Origin: Rhizobium sp. L1K21
GTDB lineage: Bacteria > Pseudomonadota > Alphaproteobacteria > Rhizobiales > Rhizobiaceae
Direction of reading: 5' to 3'
Length of the DNA: 64,000 bases
NCBI RefSeq assembly: GCF_024055895.1
Contig: NZ_JAMXLE010000001.1
Coordinates: forward strand, 682,001-746,000
The position numbers were made by a program, and so were the translations under genes. The notes under the pieces were generated by a model. The model was not told where the DNA came from. It did not search any database and worked only from the letters and a program-made list of their open reading frames with translations. Positions 33,580 through 42,793 of the stretch are shown here, piece after piece (position 1 is the stretch's first letter; each line of letters begins with the position of its first letter).

Positions 33580-34145
33580 GGACGTTCTCCCAAGGCATCG
33601 CGCAGCTTGGCAAAGGCGAGCCGAATGCGCGACTTCACCGTGCCGAGCGGCAGGTTGAGTTTTTCGGCAATGGCGCTGTGCGAAGCCTCTTCATAAAAGG
33701 CAAGCTTCAAAAGCTGCAATTGCTCGGGCGGGAGGACTTCCATGGCGCTGCGTACGCGCTCGGCAGATTGTCCCATCTGAACCACTTCGTCCGCCGGGAT
33801 GACTTCGTCCGGCACGAAGGCCGGGTCATTGGGGTCGAACTCGGGGCGGTTCGTCTTGCGATAGGCGTCGATGCGCACGTTCCGCGCGATGGTGAAAATC
33901 CAGCTGGATGCATTGCCGCGCGCGGGATCAAAAAGAGCCGCTTTTTTCCACACGGTGATCATTGTTTCCTGCATTAGTTCTTCGGCCTGTTGCCGATCAG
34001 CATTTCTCTTGAGCATGAAAGCGCGGATTCGCGGTCCGTAGTGCCTGAAGAGCACTTCAAATGCCTGCTTGTCCTGACGGGCGCCAACTGCCTCAATCTT
34101 CTTAGCAAAGTCCGGTGCTGTCGCACCGTCTGCGTTATCATCCAT
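33576..34145 (-). CDS. rpoE: ECF sigma factor of the RpoE-ChrR (ECF11) type
   Basis: A 189-residue sigma factor. Region 2 includes FEVLFRHYGPRIRAF and AEELMQETMITVWKK; region 4 includes LPPEQLQLLKLAFYEEASHS and LPLGTVKSRIRLAFAKLR. The start at 34145 (MDDNADG) is chosen because the 48 further in-frame residues upstream are Pro-rich, lack similarity and would cover the predicted promoter. It is followed by its anti-sigma factor, ChrR. The divergent operon of lipid-modifying enzymes is its likely target. Confidence 0.88.
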   Translation of the reverse strand: MDDNADGATAPDFAKKIEAVGARQDKQAFEVLFRHYGPRIRAFMLKRNADRQQAEELMQETMITVWKKAALFDPARGNASSWIFTIARNVRIDAYRKTNRPEFDPNDPAFVPDEVIPADEVVQMGQSAERVRSAMEVLPPEQLQLLKLAFYEEASHSAIAEKLNLPLGTVKSRIRLAFAKLRDALGERP

Positions 34146-34259
34146 GCGGCTTCTTGCGTCCTTTGTTTTGCCGGGAACAGCCGCTCGGCCCGCCAAAAGC
34201 GTTGGCGGCGGCGGTGTTCTGGCAATGGTCCCGTTTTCCATGGCGATCTGCATGACAAG

Positions 34260-34288
34260 CGATACGGGGCCGATTTTATGCCGGATCA
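34260..34288 (-). promoter_or_regulatory. Candidate ECF11 promoter driving rpoE-chrR
   Basis: Read on the minus strand, TGATCC is followed by 18 bases and TATCG. TGATCC with an 18-base spacer to a TA-starting -10 element is the form reported for R. sphaeroides RpoE promoters. It lies about 115 bases upstream of the sigma gene start and would give autoregulation. No equally good copy was found for the divergent operon. Confidence 0.5.
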
Positions 34289-34374
34289 CAGGATGGGAAA
34301 AAATTCGAAACTTTTCAATCCATCCTTCGTCTTTCTGCGTAATGCCTCACAACAAACAGGGAGCTTTGCGTCAC

Positions 34375-35733
34375 ATGCTGAAGAGGTTGGACAGGTTCGA
34401 GGATCGTCATTTGCGTCGTGTCGCGGTGATTGGCTCGGGGATCAGCGGGCTATCGGCTGCCTGGCTGTTGTCTTACAGCGCCGATGTGACCCTGTTCGAG
34501 GCCGAGGACAGGCCGGGCGGACATTCCAACACGTTCGATATCCCGACAGCAGGCGGCCCGGTTCCGGTGGATACAGGCTTCATTGTCTACAATGAGATCA
34601 ATTACCCCAATCTGACGGCTCTCTTCCAATATCTCGATGTCCCGACGGATGCCTCCGACATGTCCTTTGCGGCGTCGCTGCGTGGCGGGAGCTTTGAATA
34701 TTCGGGAACCAACCTTGCGACCATGCTGGGACAGCGTTCCAATATCGTCAATTTGCGGTTCTGGATGATGCTCCGTGATATCGTGCGTTTTTACCGGAAC
34801 GCGCAGCAGATGGAACATTCCAGCCTGCCGCATGAATTGACGCTTGGTGATTATCTTTCCACGCAAAACTACTCGCGCTCGTTCATTGATGATCACATTC
34901 TGCCCATGGGGGCGGCGATCTGGTCCACGACGGCGCCTGAAATGCGCAACTATCCGCTTGCGGCCTTTATTTCCTTTTTCAAGAACCATGGCCTCGTCAA
35001 TCTGGGTGAACGCCCGGCATGGCGTACCGTTCATGGTGGAAGCCGGGAATATGTGACGCGTCTTCTGGCCGATTTTGATGGCGACGTGCGGCTTGGAAGC
35101 CCGGTTGTCCGTGTGGAGCGTCTTCCCGGTGCCGTGGAGGTGCAGGTAAAGGGGCAAGAGCCGGAATTGTTCGATCACGTGGTGATTGCCGCGCATGCCA
35201 ATCAGGCCTTGCGTATGCTCAAGGGCGGCTTTGACGACGAGCGCCGACTTCTCGGTGCTTTCGGCTACACGAAAAACGAGGCGGTTCTGCATTCCGATCC
35301 CGGCCTGATGCCCCGCCGCAAACGCGTGTGGGCAAGCTGGAACTATGTCAGCGACAGCGTAGGCGAAGATGAAAGCCAGCTTTGCGTCACTTACTGGATG
35401 AATAGGCTGCAGCAGCTTCAGACCGCCGATCCGGTTTTCGTCACGCTCAATCCGATCCGGGCGATTGCCGAAGACAAGGTCCATGCCCGGTTCAGTTACG
35501 AACATCCTCTCTTCGACCGAAAGGCAATGGAGGCGCAAAGGCAGATGTGGCGTGTGCAGGGCCGTGGCGGGCTCTGGTATTGCGGTGCGCATTTCGGCAG
35601 CGGCTTCCATGAAGACGGCATACAGGCCGGACTTGCGGTTGCCGAAGCCATCAGCGGCATCAAACGTCCCTGGCGTGTGGAGAACGAATCGGGACGCATT
35701 CATCTCGAACCAGCAATGGTCGCTGCGGAATGA
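34375..35733 (+). CDS. FAD/NAD(P)-binding amine-oxidase-like protein
   Basis: A 452-residue flavoprotein. The Rossmann motif VAVIGSGISGLSAAWLL is near residue 17, followed by FEAEDRPGGHSNTF. The C-terminal flavin motif is LWYCGAHFGSGFHEDGIQAG. It resembles phytoene-desaturase-like amine oxidases that stand beside CFA-family methyltransferases in alphaproteobacteria. A desaturase of methylated fatty acids (the UfaD role in furan fatty acid synthesis) is a good candidate function, by inference. CAGGGAG precedes the ATG at 34375. It heads a three-gene operon with overlapping starts and is divergent from rpoE. Confidence 0.82.
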   Translation: MLKRLDRFEDRHLRRVAVIGSGISGLSAAWLLSYSADVTLFEAEDRPGGHSNTFDIPTAGGPVPVDTGFIVYNEINYPNLTALFQYLDVPTDASDMSFAASLRGGSFEYSGTNLATMLGQRSNIVNLRFWMMLRDIVRFYRNAQQMEHSSLPHELTLGDYLSTQNYSRSFIDDHILPMGAAIWSTTAPEMRNYPLAAFISFFKNHGLVNLGERPAWRTVHGGSREYVTRLLADFDGDVRLGSPVVRVERLPGAVEVQVKGQEPELFDHVVIAAHANQALRMLKGGFDDERRLLGAFGYTKNEAVLHSDPGLMPRRKRVWASWNYVSDSVGEDESQLCVTYWMNRLQQLQTADPVFVTLNPIRAIAEDKVHARFSYEHPLFDRKAMEAQRQMWRVQGRGGLWYCGAHFGSGFHEDGIQAGLAVAEAISGIKRPWRVENESGRIHLEPAMVAAE

Positions 35734-36527
35734 CGTTGCGTTCCGCCATATATCGCGGCGAGGTGGTGCATACGCGCCATCGACCGAAGCAGCATAAGCT
35801 GAAGTACCGTGTCTTTTCGCTGCTCCTCGATATTGATGAAATTGGCAGAATGGACCGGGGGCTTCGCCTTTTCGGACATAACCGGTTTTCGCTTTTCAGC
35901 TTTTTCGACCAGGATCATGGCCCGCTGGACGGGGGAAATCTCAAGGAATGGGTGTTGAACCACGCCCGCTCGGCTGGGGTTGAAGACAAAGACCTTCGGA
36001 TATCCATCCTCGTTTATCCGCGCATCCTGGGTTATGTATTCAATCCGCTGACGGTCTATTTTCTGACCCGGCCAGATGGGTCCACGGCGCTGGTGCTTTA
36101 TGAAGTCTGCAACACATTTCATGAGCGCCACACCTATGTCATCCCTGCCGTAACAAGGGACGGAACGATCCGCCATTCGGCGAACAAGGAACTTTATGTT
36201 TCCCCCTTCATTCCCATGGAGTGCCGGTATGACTTCCGGCTTGTGCCGCCCGCAGAGGCGGTCAGCATCGTGATCAATGAAGAGGACGAGAGCGGGCCGC
36301 TACTGTTTGCTGGCTTTACCGGGAAACGCACCAAGCTGAACGACAGAGAACTCATGAAGGCGTTTTTTGCCTATCCGCTTATGACATTGAAAATTATGGC
36401 TGGAATCCATTTTGAGGCGTTGCGCATATGGCTGAAGGGTATGAAAGTATTCCGGCACGTGCCTGCCAGACAAAGGGTCGCGAGTACGCTGGTGGATGTG
36501 GACAATACGGGGGCGAAAGCGTCATGA
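35730..36527 (+). CDS. DUF1365 protein
   Basis: A 265-residue protein whose N-terminus (YRGEVVHTRHRPKQHKLKYR) and core (RILGYVFNPLTVYF, then EVCNTFHERHTYV) are the DUF1365 pattern. The biochemical role is not established; the family co-occurs with the flavoprotein and CFA-type methyltransferase on both sides here. It overlaps both neighbours by four bases, so the three are translated together. A role in lipid modification is inferred from context only. Confidence 0.88.
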   Translation: MTLRSAIYRGEVVHTRHRPKQHKLKYRVFSLLLDIDEIGRMDRGLRLFGHNRFSLFSFFDQDHGPLDGGNLKEWVLNHARSAGVEDKDLRISILVYPRILGYVFNPLTVYFLTRPDGSTALVLYEVCNTFHERHTYVIPAVTRDGTIRHSANKELYVSPFIPMECRYDFRLVPPAEAVSIVINEEDESGPLLFAGFTGKRTKLNDRELMKAFFAYPLMTLKIMAGIHFEALRIWLKGMKVFRHVPARQRVASTLVDVDNTGAKAS

Positions 36528-37747
36528 CCGAGATCTCTTATTCTGACGATTATGCGGTGCCGGTGCGGTTGAAAATGTGGCAGAGATTCATTCTCAGGAT
36601 TGTGCAGAAAATTGACGTCGGATCGCTCGAACTGCGCTTTGGTCACAGTGAGCCGATCCGCATAGCGGGTACCAAGCCTGGCCCCGATGCAGCACTCACC
36701 ATCTGGAATGCGCGCCCGCTGTGGCAGCTTCTCAGATCCGGCGATCTGGGCTTTGCACGCTCTTACATCGATGGGGACTGGGATACGCCGGATCTCGGCG
36801 CATTTCTGGCCTTCGGTCTGGCGAATGAGGCAGCGCTCGCATCTGTTGCTTCGCAGTCCTCAGGCGCGCTGAGACTTGCAGATTATCTTCGCCACAAGCT
36901 GCGCGGAAACTCGCGCAAGGGCAGCCGGCGCAATATCGCCTATCACTATGATCTCGGGAACGATTTTTACGGCCATTGGCTGGATGAAACCATGACCTAT
37001 TCGTCGGCGCTCTATGTCGAGCCCGACATGGACCTGGCGGCCGCGCAAACGGCCAAATATGCGCGTATTGTGGATGAACTTGGCATTACAGCGGATGATC
37101 ATGTCCTTGAAATCGGCTGCGGCTGGGGCGGGTTCGCCGAATATGCGATCGCGAAGACGGGCTGCAAGGTTACGGGCCTGACGCTTTCCAAGGAGCAGGC
37201 TGCTTTTGCGCGCGAGCGTCTGCAGCGCGCCGGTCTGGCTGAGCGGAGCGACATTCGCCTCGAGGATTATCGCGATTGTCAGGGGCATTTCGACAAGATC
37301 GTTTCCATTGAGATGTTCGAGGCAGTGGGCGAGGAACATTGGCCGACCTATTTCGAGCGTGTTTTTGCACGGCTCAAGGCGGGTGGCGAGGCGATGATAC
37401 AGTCGATTACCATCGATGAGACGCGCTTTGATGCTTATCGGCGCAATGCAGACTTCATTCAGGCCTATATCTTTCCGGGCGGCATGCTGCCCTCGGTGAC
37501 GGCGTTTCGCAAATCGGTTGTTGAGGCAGGACTGTCGTTGAAAGACAGTTTTGCATTCGGGCTGGATTATGCGCGCACCTTGCGCAAGTGGGATGTGGAC
37601 TTCGTTGCCAAGTGGGATGAGATCCGGAAACTCGGCTTTGACGACCGCTTCTATCGTATGTGGCGCTATTACCTGCATTATTGCGCAACGGGTTTCGACA
37701 GTCGCAACATCGATGTTTACCAGTTCAGGCTGGCCAAGGCGGCCTGA
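36524..37747 (+). CDS. Cyclopropane-fatty-acid-synthase family methyltransferase (first copy)
   Basis: A 407-residue SAM-dependent methyltransferase of the CFA family. It has a non-catalytic N-terminal domain, then YHYDLGNDFYGHWLDETMTY and SAM motif I VLEIGCGWGGFAEYA. The region QSITIDETRF precedes FIFPGG-like IFPGGMLPS, the usual CFA layout. It adds a methylene or methyl group to unsaturated acyl chains of phospholipids. Its ATGA overlap with DUF1365 and its place in the RpoE-ChrR locus suggest stress-induced membrane modification. It differs clearly from the second copy at 38275. Confidence 0.88.
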   Translation: MTEISYSDDYAVPVRLKMWQRFILRIVQKIDVGSLELRFGHSEPIRIAGTKPGPDAALTIWNARPLWQLLRSGDLGFARSYIDGDWDTPDLGAFLAFGLANEAALASVASQSSGALRLADYLRHKLRGNSRKGSRRNIAYHYDLGNDFYGHWLDETMTYSSALYVEPDMDLAAAQTAKYARIVDELGITADDHVLEIGCGWGGFAEYAIAKTGCKVTGLTLSKEQAAFARERLQRAGLAERSDIRLEDYRDCQGHFDKIVSIEMFEAVGEEHWPTYFERVFARLKAGGEAMIQSITIDETRFDAYRRNADFIQAYIFPGGMLPSVTAFRKSVVEAGLSLKDSFAFGLDYARTLRKWDVDFVAKWDEIRKLGFDDRFYRMWRYYLHYCATGFDSRNIDVYQFRLAKAA

Positions 37748-38278
37748 TCAGGGCCGCTTCATTCTTGGAAAGCGCAGGACGATAAAGGCCGCAAGCGATG
37801 CTGCACCGACGGCGTTGACGGCAAACAGGGCCGTTGTCTGCTCGACTGGTATCTCACCGGCAATTGCATAGTCTTTCAGGTAAAAGATCATCAGGAAGGC
37901 GACGTAGCCAAAGGCAGCTGCGATACGCGCGGGCCATTTCTCGTGCTCGTAAAACAAACCATGCGCCAGCATGAAACACGGGAGCAGAAACATCCAGGCG
38001 CCGGTTTCAAATCCAAGCGCGAAGCTGATGAAGGTTGTGTCGATCATGCCGATCGCGACGATGCCTGCCCTTGCCGCAAATCCACTTTTGCGGGCTATGA
38101 AGGGCAGGGCGGCAAACAGCGGCAGTGATAGCGCTGTCAGAAGCGAGACGCGGAAATAGTCTTCGGCGAGAAACCACACGTAAGCCGGATAGACTGGCTT
38201 GTTCAAAGCGATAATCCACGCGACGCTGGTGGCTGAAGCCACCAGCGTATCGCGCGTTTTGATGTTTTCGCTCGTCAT
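37748..38278 (-). CDS. Small multi-pass membrane protein of unknown function
   Basis: A 176-residue protein with five hydrophobic segments (for example LLTALSLPLFAALPFIA, AGIVAIGMIDTTFISFALGF, AWMFLLPCFMLAHGLFY and IAAAFGYVAFLMIFYL). I do not recognise a family. It is the last gene of a minus-strand unit with the second CFA-family gene, whose stop it overlaps by four bases, and the DUF1295 gene. It ends against the first CFA gene with no gap, so the two operons converge. Confidence 0.65.
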   Translation of the reverse strand: MTSENIKTRDTLVASATSVAWIIALNKPVYPAYVWFLAEDYFRVSLLTALSLPLFAALPFIARKSGFAARAGIVAIGMIDTTFISFALGFETGAWMFLLPCFMLAHGLFYEHEKWPARIAAAFGYVAFLMIFYLKDYAIAGEIPVEQTTALFAVNAVGAASLAAFIVLRFPRMKRP

Positions 38279-39300
38279 GCAGGCGTCAGCCGGTAATGCG
38301 ATACACCCCAGACCTGCCCTTTATCGTGGCCGAAGAGGCCGGCGGTTGCCAGGAAAAAAAGCCGCCAGCGGCGTTCCCATGTTTCGGCGTTGTTGCCGTA
38401 AACCGATTTCAGGATCGGGCGGATGGCGTCGATATTGCGGTCGAAATTCTCCAGCCAATCATGGGCGGTTTTTTCGTAATGCTGGCCCGACCAGCGCCAT
38501 TCTTCTTCAACCTGATAAAGGTCGGGGAAACGGCGGAGCAGGTCATGGGCGGGCATGATGCCGCCGGTGAAGAAATGCTGGGCTATCCAATCGGCCTTGT
38601 CCTCGTGGTCGAAACGGTAGGAGCGGTTCTTGTGCGTGAAGACATGCAGGAAGAGCTTGCCTTCCGGATTGAGCCAATTGCGCGTGCGCTCCAGCAGACC
38701 TGGCCAGTTTGACATGTGTTCGAACATTTCCACCGAGACAATGCGGTCAAACGTGTCGCCCGGTTCGAAATCCACCATGTTGGCGGTTCTGACCTGGAGA
38801 TTGGTGATGCCTTCAGCGCGCGCCTTTTCCTCGATGAAGGCGCGCTGTGATGCGGAGTTTGAGACTGATACGACGCGTGCATTGGGAAAACGCTTTGCCA
38901 TGAACAGCGAAAGCGAGCCCCAGCCGCAGCCGAGTTCGAGAATGCTCTGTCCATCTTTCAGGTCGGCATGTTCAACGGTTTCGGTCAAGGCCAGCGTTTC
39001 TGCTTCGGCAAGGGTCGTCTGGGCACCATCGTAAAGGCAGCAGGAATATTTCTTCTGCGGCCCGAGGCACAGTGCAAAGAATTCGGCTGGCAGTTCATAA
39101 TGCTGCTCATTTGCCTCTTCGGTGTGAACGGCAATGGGAAAATTGCGCATGGCTTTCGCAAATGCGTCTTCTTCCTGATCCTCAGTGCGGGCCAGTTTAC
39201 GCTTGGTCCTGCCCACCAGAAATTCGACACCGCTCAGCGTTAGCCAATCGGGAAGATTGACCTTTTCAACCGCGGTAATGGCATTTTGAATGATCGTCAT
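38275..39300 (-). CDS. Cyclopropane-fatty-acid-synthase family methyltransferase (second copy)
   Basis: A 341-residue methyltransferase. It has an N-terminal helical part, then EQHYELPAEFFALCLGPQKKYSCCLY, written here in part as its key block YELPAEFF. SAM motif I is ILELGCGWGSLSLFMA, and FTHKNRSYRF and FFTGGIMPAHDLLRR follow. This is the shorter branch of the CFA family, different from the copy at 36524. It might methylate the product of the flavoprotein or another acyl position. It sits between DUF1295 and the small membrane protein genes. Confidence 0.86.
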   Translation of the reverse strand: MTIIQNAITAVEKVNLPDWLTLSGVEFLVGRTKRKLARTEDQEEDAFAKAMRNFPIAVHTEEANEQHYELPAEFFALCLGPQKKYSCCLYDGAQTTLAEAETLALTETVEHADLKDGQSILELGCGWGSLSLFMAKRFPNARVVSVSNSASQRAFIEEKARAEGITNLQVRTANMVDFEPGDTFDRIVSVEMFEHMSNWPGLLERTRNWLNPEGKLFLHVFTHKNRSYRFDHEDKADWIAQHFFTGGIMPAHDLLRRFPDLYQVEEEWRWSGQHYEKTAHDWLENFDRNIDAIRPILKSVYGNNAETWERRWRLFFLATAGLFGHDKGQVWGVSHYRLTPA

Positions 39301-39317
39301 CCTGCTCTCCTCAAATA

Positions 39318-40118
39318 TCAGGCGTTGGTGCTGCGCGGGCCGGGGAAAAAGGCGTTGACCCTTTCCTGATAGGCCTTGAAGGTCTCGCCGCGCGAATTCA
39401 GCATGTGTTTTTCAAGCGGGGGAATGCCGGAAACATGAACCAGCAGCCAATACATCATCGCCGGCGCGCCGAGTGCGAGCAGGACATAAAACGGCGTTTG
39501 CAAAAGGCCGCTCAGCGCCAGAACCGGCCAGCTGCACCAGAACAACCATTCGAAAAAGTAGTTGGGGTGGCGTGAATATTTCCAAAGGCCTATTTCGCAG
39601 ACCGCACCCTTGACCGTGTTGGTTTTGCGGAAGTGTGTGAGTTGGCGGTCGGCCAGTGTCTCACCGCCGATGGCAATGACAGCAATTGCCAGTGCCAGCC
39701 AATCGGTTCCTTGCGGAAAGGGCGCGTTGATGCTGACAGCGGAAAGCGGGGCAAGCGCCAGAACGAAGGCGGCGGCGGCCTGGATTTGCAAAAACCAGAA
39801 GAGACGGGAGGCGCGCTTTTCGCCCCACTCTTCCATCAGTGCGGCGTAACGCGGGTCTTCTGAAGCGCCTGCGCTGCGGCTGGCGATATGGCTTGCAAGC
39901 CTCAAAGACCAGATCAGGATGATGGCGGCGGCGATCCATTGGCGCTCAACCTGTGCGCCGGCTGCATAATAGATGCCGATCAACGCACCGATGCCCGCCG
40001 ACAGGGACCACATCGTGTCAATCCAGCCGCTGTTGCCGGTCAATCGTTGGATGGCCCATGCGCCAGCCAGAAGGACCGACAGCACGATCGCGATCGAAAT
40101 CAGAAGAGCCAGTGTCAT
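39318..40118 (-). CDS. DUF1295 membrane protein (steroid 5-alpha-reductase-like)
   Basis: A 266-residue membrane protein with about seven hydrophobic segments. It carries the DUF1295 block KYSRHPNYFFEWLFWCSWP near the C-terminus, the conserved RHPNYF of the isoprenylcysteine methyltransferase/steroid reductase superfamily. NSGWIDTMWSLSAG near the N-terminus is also typical. Substrates of bacterial members are unknown. It heads the minus-strand unit with the second CFA-family methyltransferase, which suggests action on the same lipid. Confidence 0.87.
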   Translation of the reverse strand: MTLALLISIAIVLSVLLAGAWAIQRLTGNSGWIDTMWSLSAGIGALIGIYYAAGAQVERQWIAAAIILIWSLRLASHIASRSAGASEDPRYAALMEEWGEKRASRLFWFLQIQAAAAFVLALAPLSAVSINAPFPQGTDWLALAIAVIAIGGETLADRQLTHFRKTNTVKGAVCEIGLWKYSRHPNYFFEWLFWCSWPVLALSGLLQTPFYVLLALGAPAMMYWLLVHVSGIPPLEKHMLNSRGETFKAYQERVNAFFPGPRSTNA

Positions 40119-40248
40119 GGGTTCTTTCCGTTTGTTTGCTGTTAGAAGGGCATTACGGAGCAGTTGCCCAAGCGGATTACCGACAAGTGAACCAAAAGCT
40201 GTATTGCAGCGTTATCGGAGCATGATCTTTGGACAGGAGGATGCTGCC

Positions 40249-40620
40249 ATGTTTCGATATGCTGCTTTCAGTGCCGCCGTTCTGGCTGGCGTTTCATCTA
40301 CATATGCACAAGCCAACACCATGGATGGTGTTTGGGCGCGTGGCGATGGCAAAGCCAGGGTGCGTATTGAAGACTGCGGTTCCAACACATGTGCCGTCAA
40401 CGTCTGGATCAAGCCTGGCACCAAGGGCGAGAAGGTCGGTGACCGCCTGATCATGGATCTTGAACAAACCGGAACGGGGAAATTCGAGGGCGAGGCGCGC
40501 GACCCGCAGCGCGGTCTGACCTATGATATCTCCGTTGATGTGAACGGTGACAGCATGACGACGCGCGGCTGCGTGCTGGCCAAGATTGTCTGCAAGTCAG
40601 TGGGTTGGACAAAGCAGTAG
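40249..40620 (+). CDS. DUF2147 secreted protein
   Basis: A 123-residue protein with a signal peptide (AAFSAAVLAGVSSTYAQA). The DUF2147 pattern follows: GVWARGDGKARVRIEDCG, then IMDLEQTGTGKFEGEARDP and a final TTRGCVLAKIVCKSVGW. It is a predicted small periplasmic beta-barrel of lipocalin-like type. Four Cys probably form two disulfides. The function is unknown. Divergent from the DUF1295 gene; it has no other clear partner. Confidence 0.82.
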   Translation: MFRYAAFSAAVLAGVSSTYAQANTMDGVWARGDGKARVRIEDCGSNTCAVNVWIKPGTKGEKVGDRLIMDLEQTGTGKFEGEARDPQRGLTYDISVDVNGDSMTTRGCVLAKIVCKSVGWTKQ

Positions 40621-40804
40621 GCGTTTAGAGCGCGCTGCTTCTGTTGGCCTCGTCGTTGCAAGGGTCGAGCCCGGAAAAATCGTCTCTAACGGGTCGATGA
40701 ATTTTGCACATGCGAAGAAAATGACCTTGCGGCGCGCAATCGCTTTTGTATGTTAGCTTTTTCCAAATGGTTCAGTTTTTCGAACCCGCATATGAGAGGC
40801 CAAC

Positions 40805-41806
40805 ATGATCGAGACTCCCTATCTTCTTTTCCTGGGCGATGCGCCTGACCCATTGGCAGCAAAGGTGGCACAGGGAATCAAGGATTGGCGGCCGGAATTT
40901 GCGGTTGGGCAGCTTCGGCTCGCAGGTTGCAATGCGGATATGAAACTGCCCGATCTGACGATTGCCGAGGCTGTTGAAAAGGGCGTCAAAACGCTTGTAA
41001 TCGGCGTGGCGAACCGCGGCGGCATTATCTCTCCGGCATGGAAGACGGTGTTGATCGAGGCGCTGGAAGCCGGCCTCGACATTGCTTCAGGCCTGCACAA
41101 TCTGCTGCGCAATGAAGCCGATCTTGCTGCCAAGGCCAAGGAACTCGGCCGCACGCTGCACGATGTGCGCATTCCCTCCGTGCAGTATCCGATCGCCAAT
41201 GGCAAAAAGCGCGCTGGCAAGCGCATGCTGGCCGTCGGCACGGATTGCTCGGTTGGCAAGATGTATACTGCGCTTTGCGTGGAAAAGGCCATGAAGGCGA
41301 AGGGCATGAAGGCAAGCTTCCGCGCCACCGGCCAGACCGGCATTCTCATTACCGGTGATGGCGTGCCGCTGGATGCCGTGATTGCCGACTTCATGGCCGG
41401 TTCCATAGAATATCTCACACCGGACAATGATGCCGACCATTGGGACCTCATTGAAGGGCAGGGCAGCCTTTTCCATGCATCCTATTCCGGCGTGACGCTG
41501 GCGCTGGTCCATGGCGGCCAGCCGGATGCGCTGGTGCTTTGCCATGAGCCGAACCGCCCGCATATGCGCGGCCTTCCCGATTACCAGCTCCCGAGCCTGG
41601 AGGCGCTTCGCGAACTGGCGCTTACCATGGCGCATATCGTCAATCCGGATTGCAAGGTTGTCGGCATTTCTCTCAACACATCGGCCATGTCGGATGAGGA
41701 GTCGCTTGCCTATTGCGCCGAGGTTGAAAAGCGCATGGGCCTTCCGACCGTTGATCCGTTCCGCCATGGGGCCGAGCGTCTGGCGGATGCGCTGGCAGCG
41801 CTATGA
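40805..41806 (+). CDS. dgcN: DgcN, D-glutamate N-acetyltransferase (DUF1611)
   Basis: A 333-residue protein with an N-terminal Rossmann-like DUF1611_N domain (VKTLVIGVANRGGIISPAW) and a C-terminal P-loop domain (AVGTDCSVGKMYTALCVEKA, a Walker A-like CSVGKM). WDLIEGQGSLFHASYSGVTL is also highly characteristic of the family. DUF1611 members named DgcN were shown to N-acetylate D-glutamate in marine bacteria, the product then being converted by DgcA to the L form. The gene overlaps dgcA by four bases, which matches that pathway. Confidence 0.85.
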   Translation: MIETPYLLFLGDAPDPLAAKVAQGIKDWRPEFAVGQLRLAGCNADMKLPDLTIAEAVEKGVKTLVIGVANRGGIISPAWKTVLIEALEAGLDIASGLHNLLRNEADLAAKAKELGRTLHDVRIPSVQYPIANGKKRAGKRMLAVGTDCSVGKMYTALCVEKAMKAKGMKASFRATGQTGILITGDGVPLDAVIADFMAGSIEYLTPDNDADHWDLIEGQGSLFHASYSGVTLALVHGGQPDALVLCHEPNRPHMRGLPDYQLPSLEALRELALTMAHIVNPDCKVVGISLNTSAMSDEESLAYCAEVEKRMGLPTVDPFRHGAERLADALAAL

Positions 41807-42789
41807 CCAGCCTCACGCTGAATGTTTGCGAGGAGGTCTTCCCGATTGCGGGGACCTTCACCATTTCGCGCGGGTCGCGGACTGAAATTCGCGTCGTGAC
41901 GGTTGAGATTTCGGATGGCGTGTTTACCGGTCGCGGTGAGTGTGTGCCTTATGCGCGCTACAACGAGACCGTCGATAGCGTGATCGGCTTGATCCGCTCG
42001 CTGGAAGGTGAGCTGGCGTCCGGACTTGACCGGCAGGGTTTGCAAACGCGCCTGCCTGCCGGGGCCGCCCGCAATGCGCTCGATTGCGCGATGTGGGACA
42101 TCGAAGCCAAGCGGGCCGGAAAACAGGTTTGGCAACTTGCCGGTCTTGCCGCACCGCAGACACTGACGACAGCCTATACGCTCTCGCTGGCAACGCCTGA
42201 AAAGATGCAGGCACAGGCTGCCGAGAACGCGCATCGTCCGCTCCTGAAGGTCAAGCTTGGCGCGGATGGCGATCTCGAGCGTATTGAGGCCGTGCGTGCC
42301 GGTGCGCCCAATTCCACCATCATCGTCGATGCCAATGAGGGTTGGACGGCGGACTATTACCGTGAACTCGCGCCGCAATTCGTTCGTCTCGGTGTCGCCA
42401 TGGTGGAGCAGCCATTGCCGGCTGGCGAAGATGAGGCGCTGAAGCATCTGGAGCGCCCGCTGCCCGTCTGCGCTGACGAGAGCTGCCATGACCGGGCGTC
42501 GCTTGCCAAGCTTGCTGGCAAGTATGACCTTATCAACATCAAGATCGACAAGACCGGGGGTCTCACGGAGGCATTGGCCTTGAAGGCTGAGGCCGAGGCG
42601 ATGGGCTTTGGCATCATGGTTGGCTGCATGCTCGGCACTTCGCTTGCCATGGCACCGGCCACCCTGGTGGCGCAGAATGTCGCCTATGTCGATCTCGACG
42701 GCCCGCTGCTTCTCGCGGCGGACCGCGACCCGCCACTTCATTTCAAAGGATCGCTGATCGATCCGCCGCAACCAGAACTTTGGGGCTAA
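41803..42789 (+). CDS. dgcA: DgcA, enolase-superfamily N-acetyl-D-glutamate racemase
   Basis: A 328-residue enolase-superfamily protein of the muconate lactonizing/dipeptide epimerase group. The first catalytic Lys is in LLKVKLGADG. The metal ligands lie in TIIVDANEGWT, VEQPLPAGED and CADESCHD, with the second Lys in INIKIDKTGGL. Homologues were first annotated as L-Ala-D/L-Glu epimerases. Directly next to dgcN the racemase of N-acetyl-D-glutamate is the better call. The dipeptide epimerase alternative cannot be excluded by sequence alone. Confidence 0.83.
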   Translation: MTSLTLNVCEEVFPIAGTFTISRGSRTEIRVVTVEISDGVFTGRGECVPYARYNETVDSVIGLIRSLEGELASGLDRQGLQTRLPAGAARNALDCAMWDIEAKRAGKQVWQLAGLAAPQTLTTAYTLSLATPEKMQAQAAENAHRPLLKVKLGADGDLERIEAVRAGAPNSTIIVDANEGWTADYYRELAPQFVRLGVAMVEQPLPAGEDEALKHLERPLPVCADESCHDRASLAKLAGKYDLINIKIDKTGGLTEALALKAEAEAMGFGIMVGCMLGTSLAMAPATLVAQNVAYVDLDGPLLLAADRDPPLHFKGSLIDPPQPELWG

Positions 42790-42793
42790 TTTC

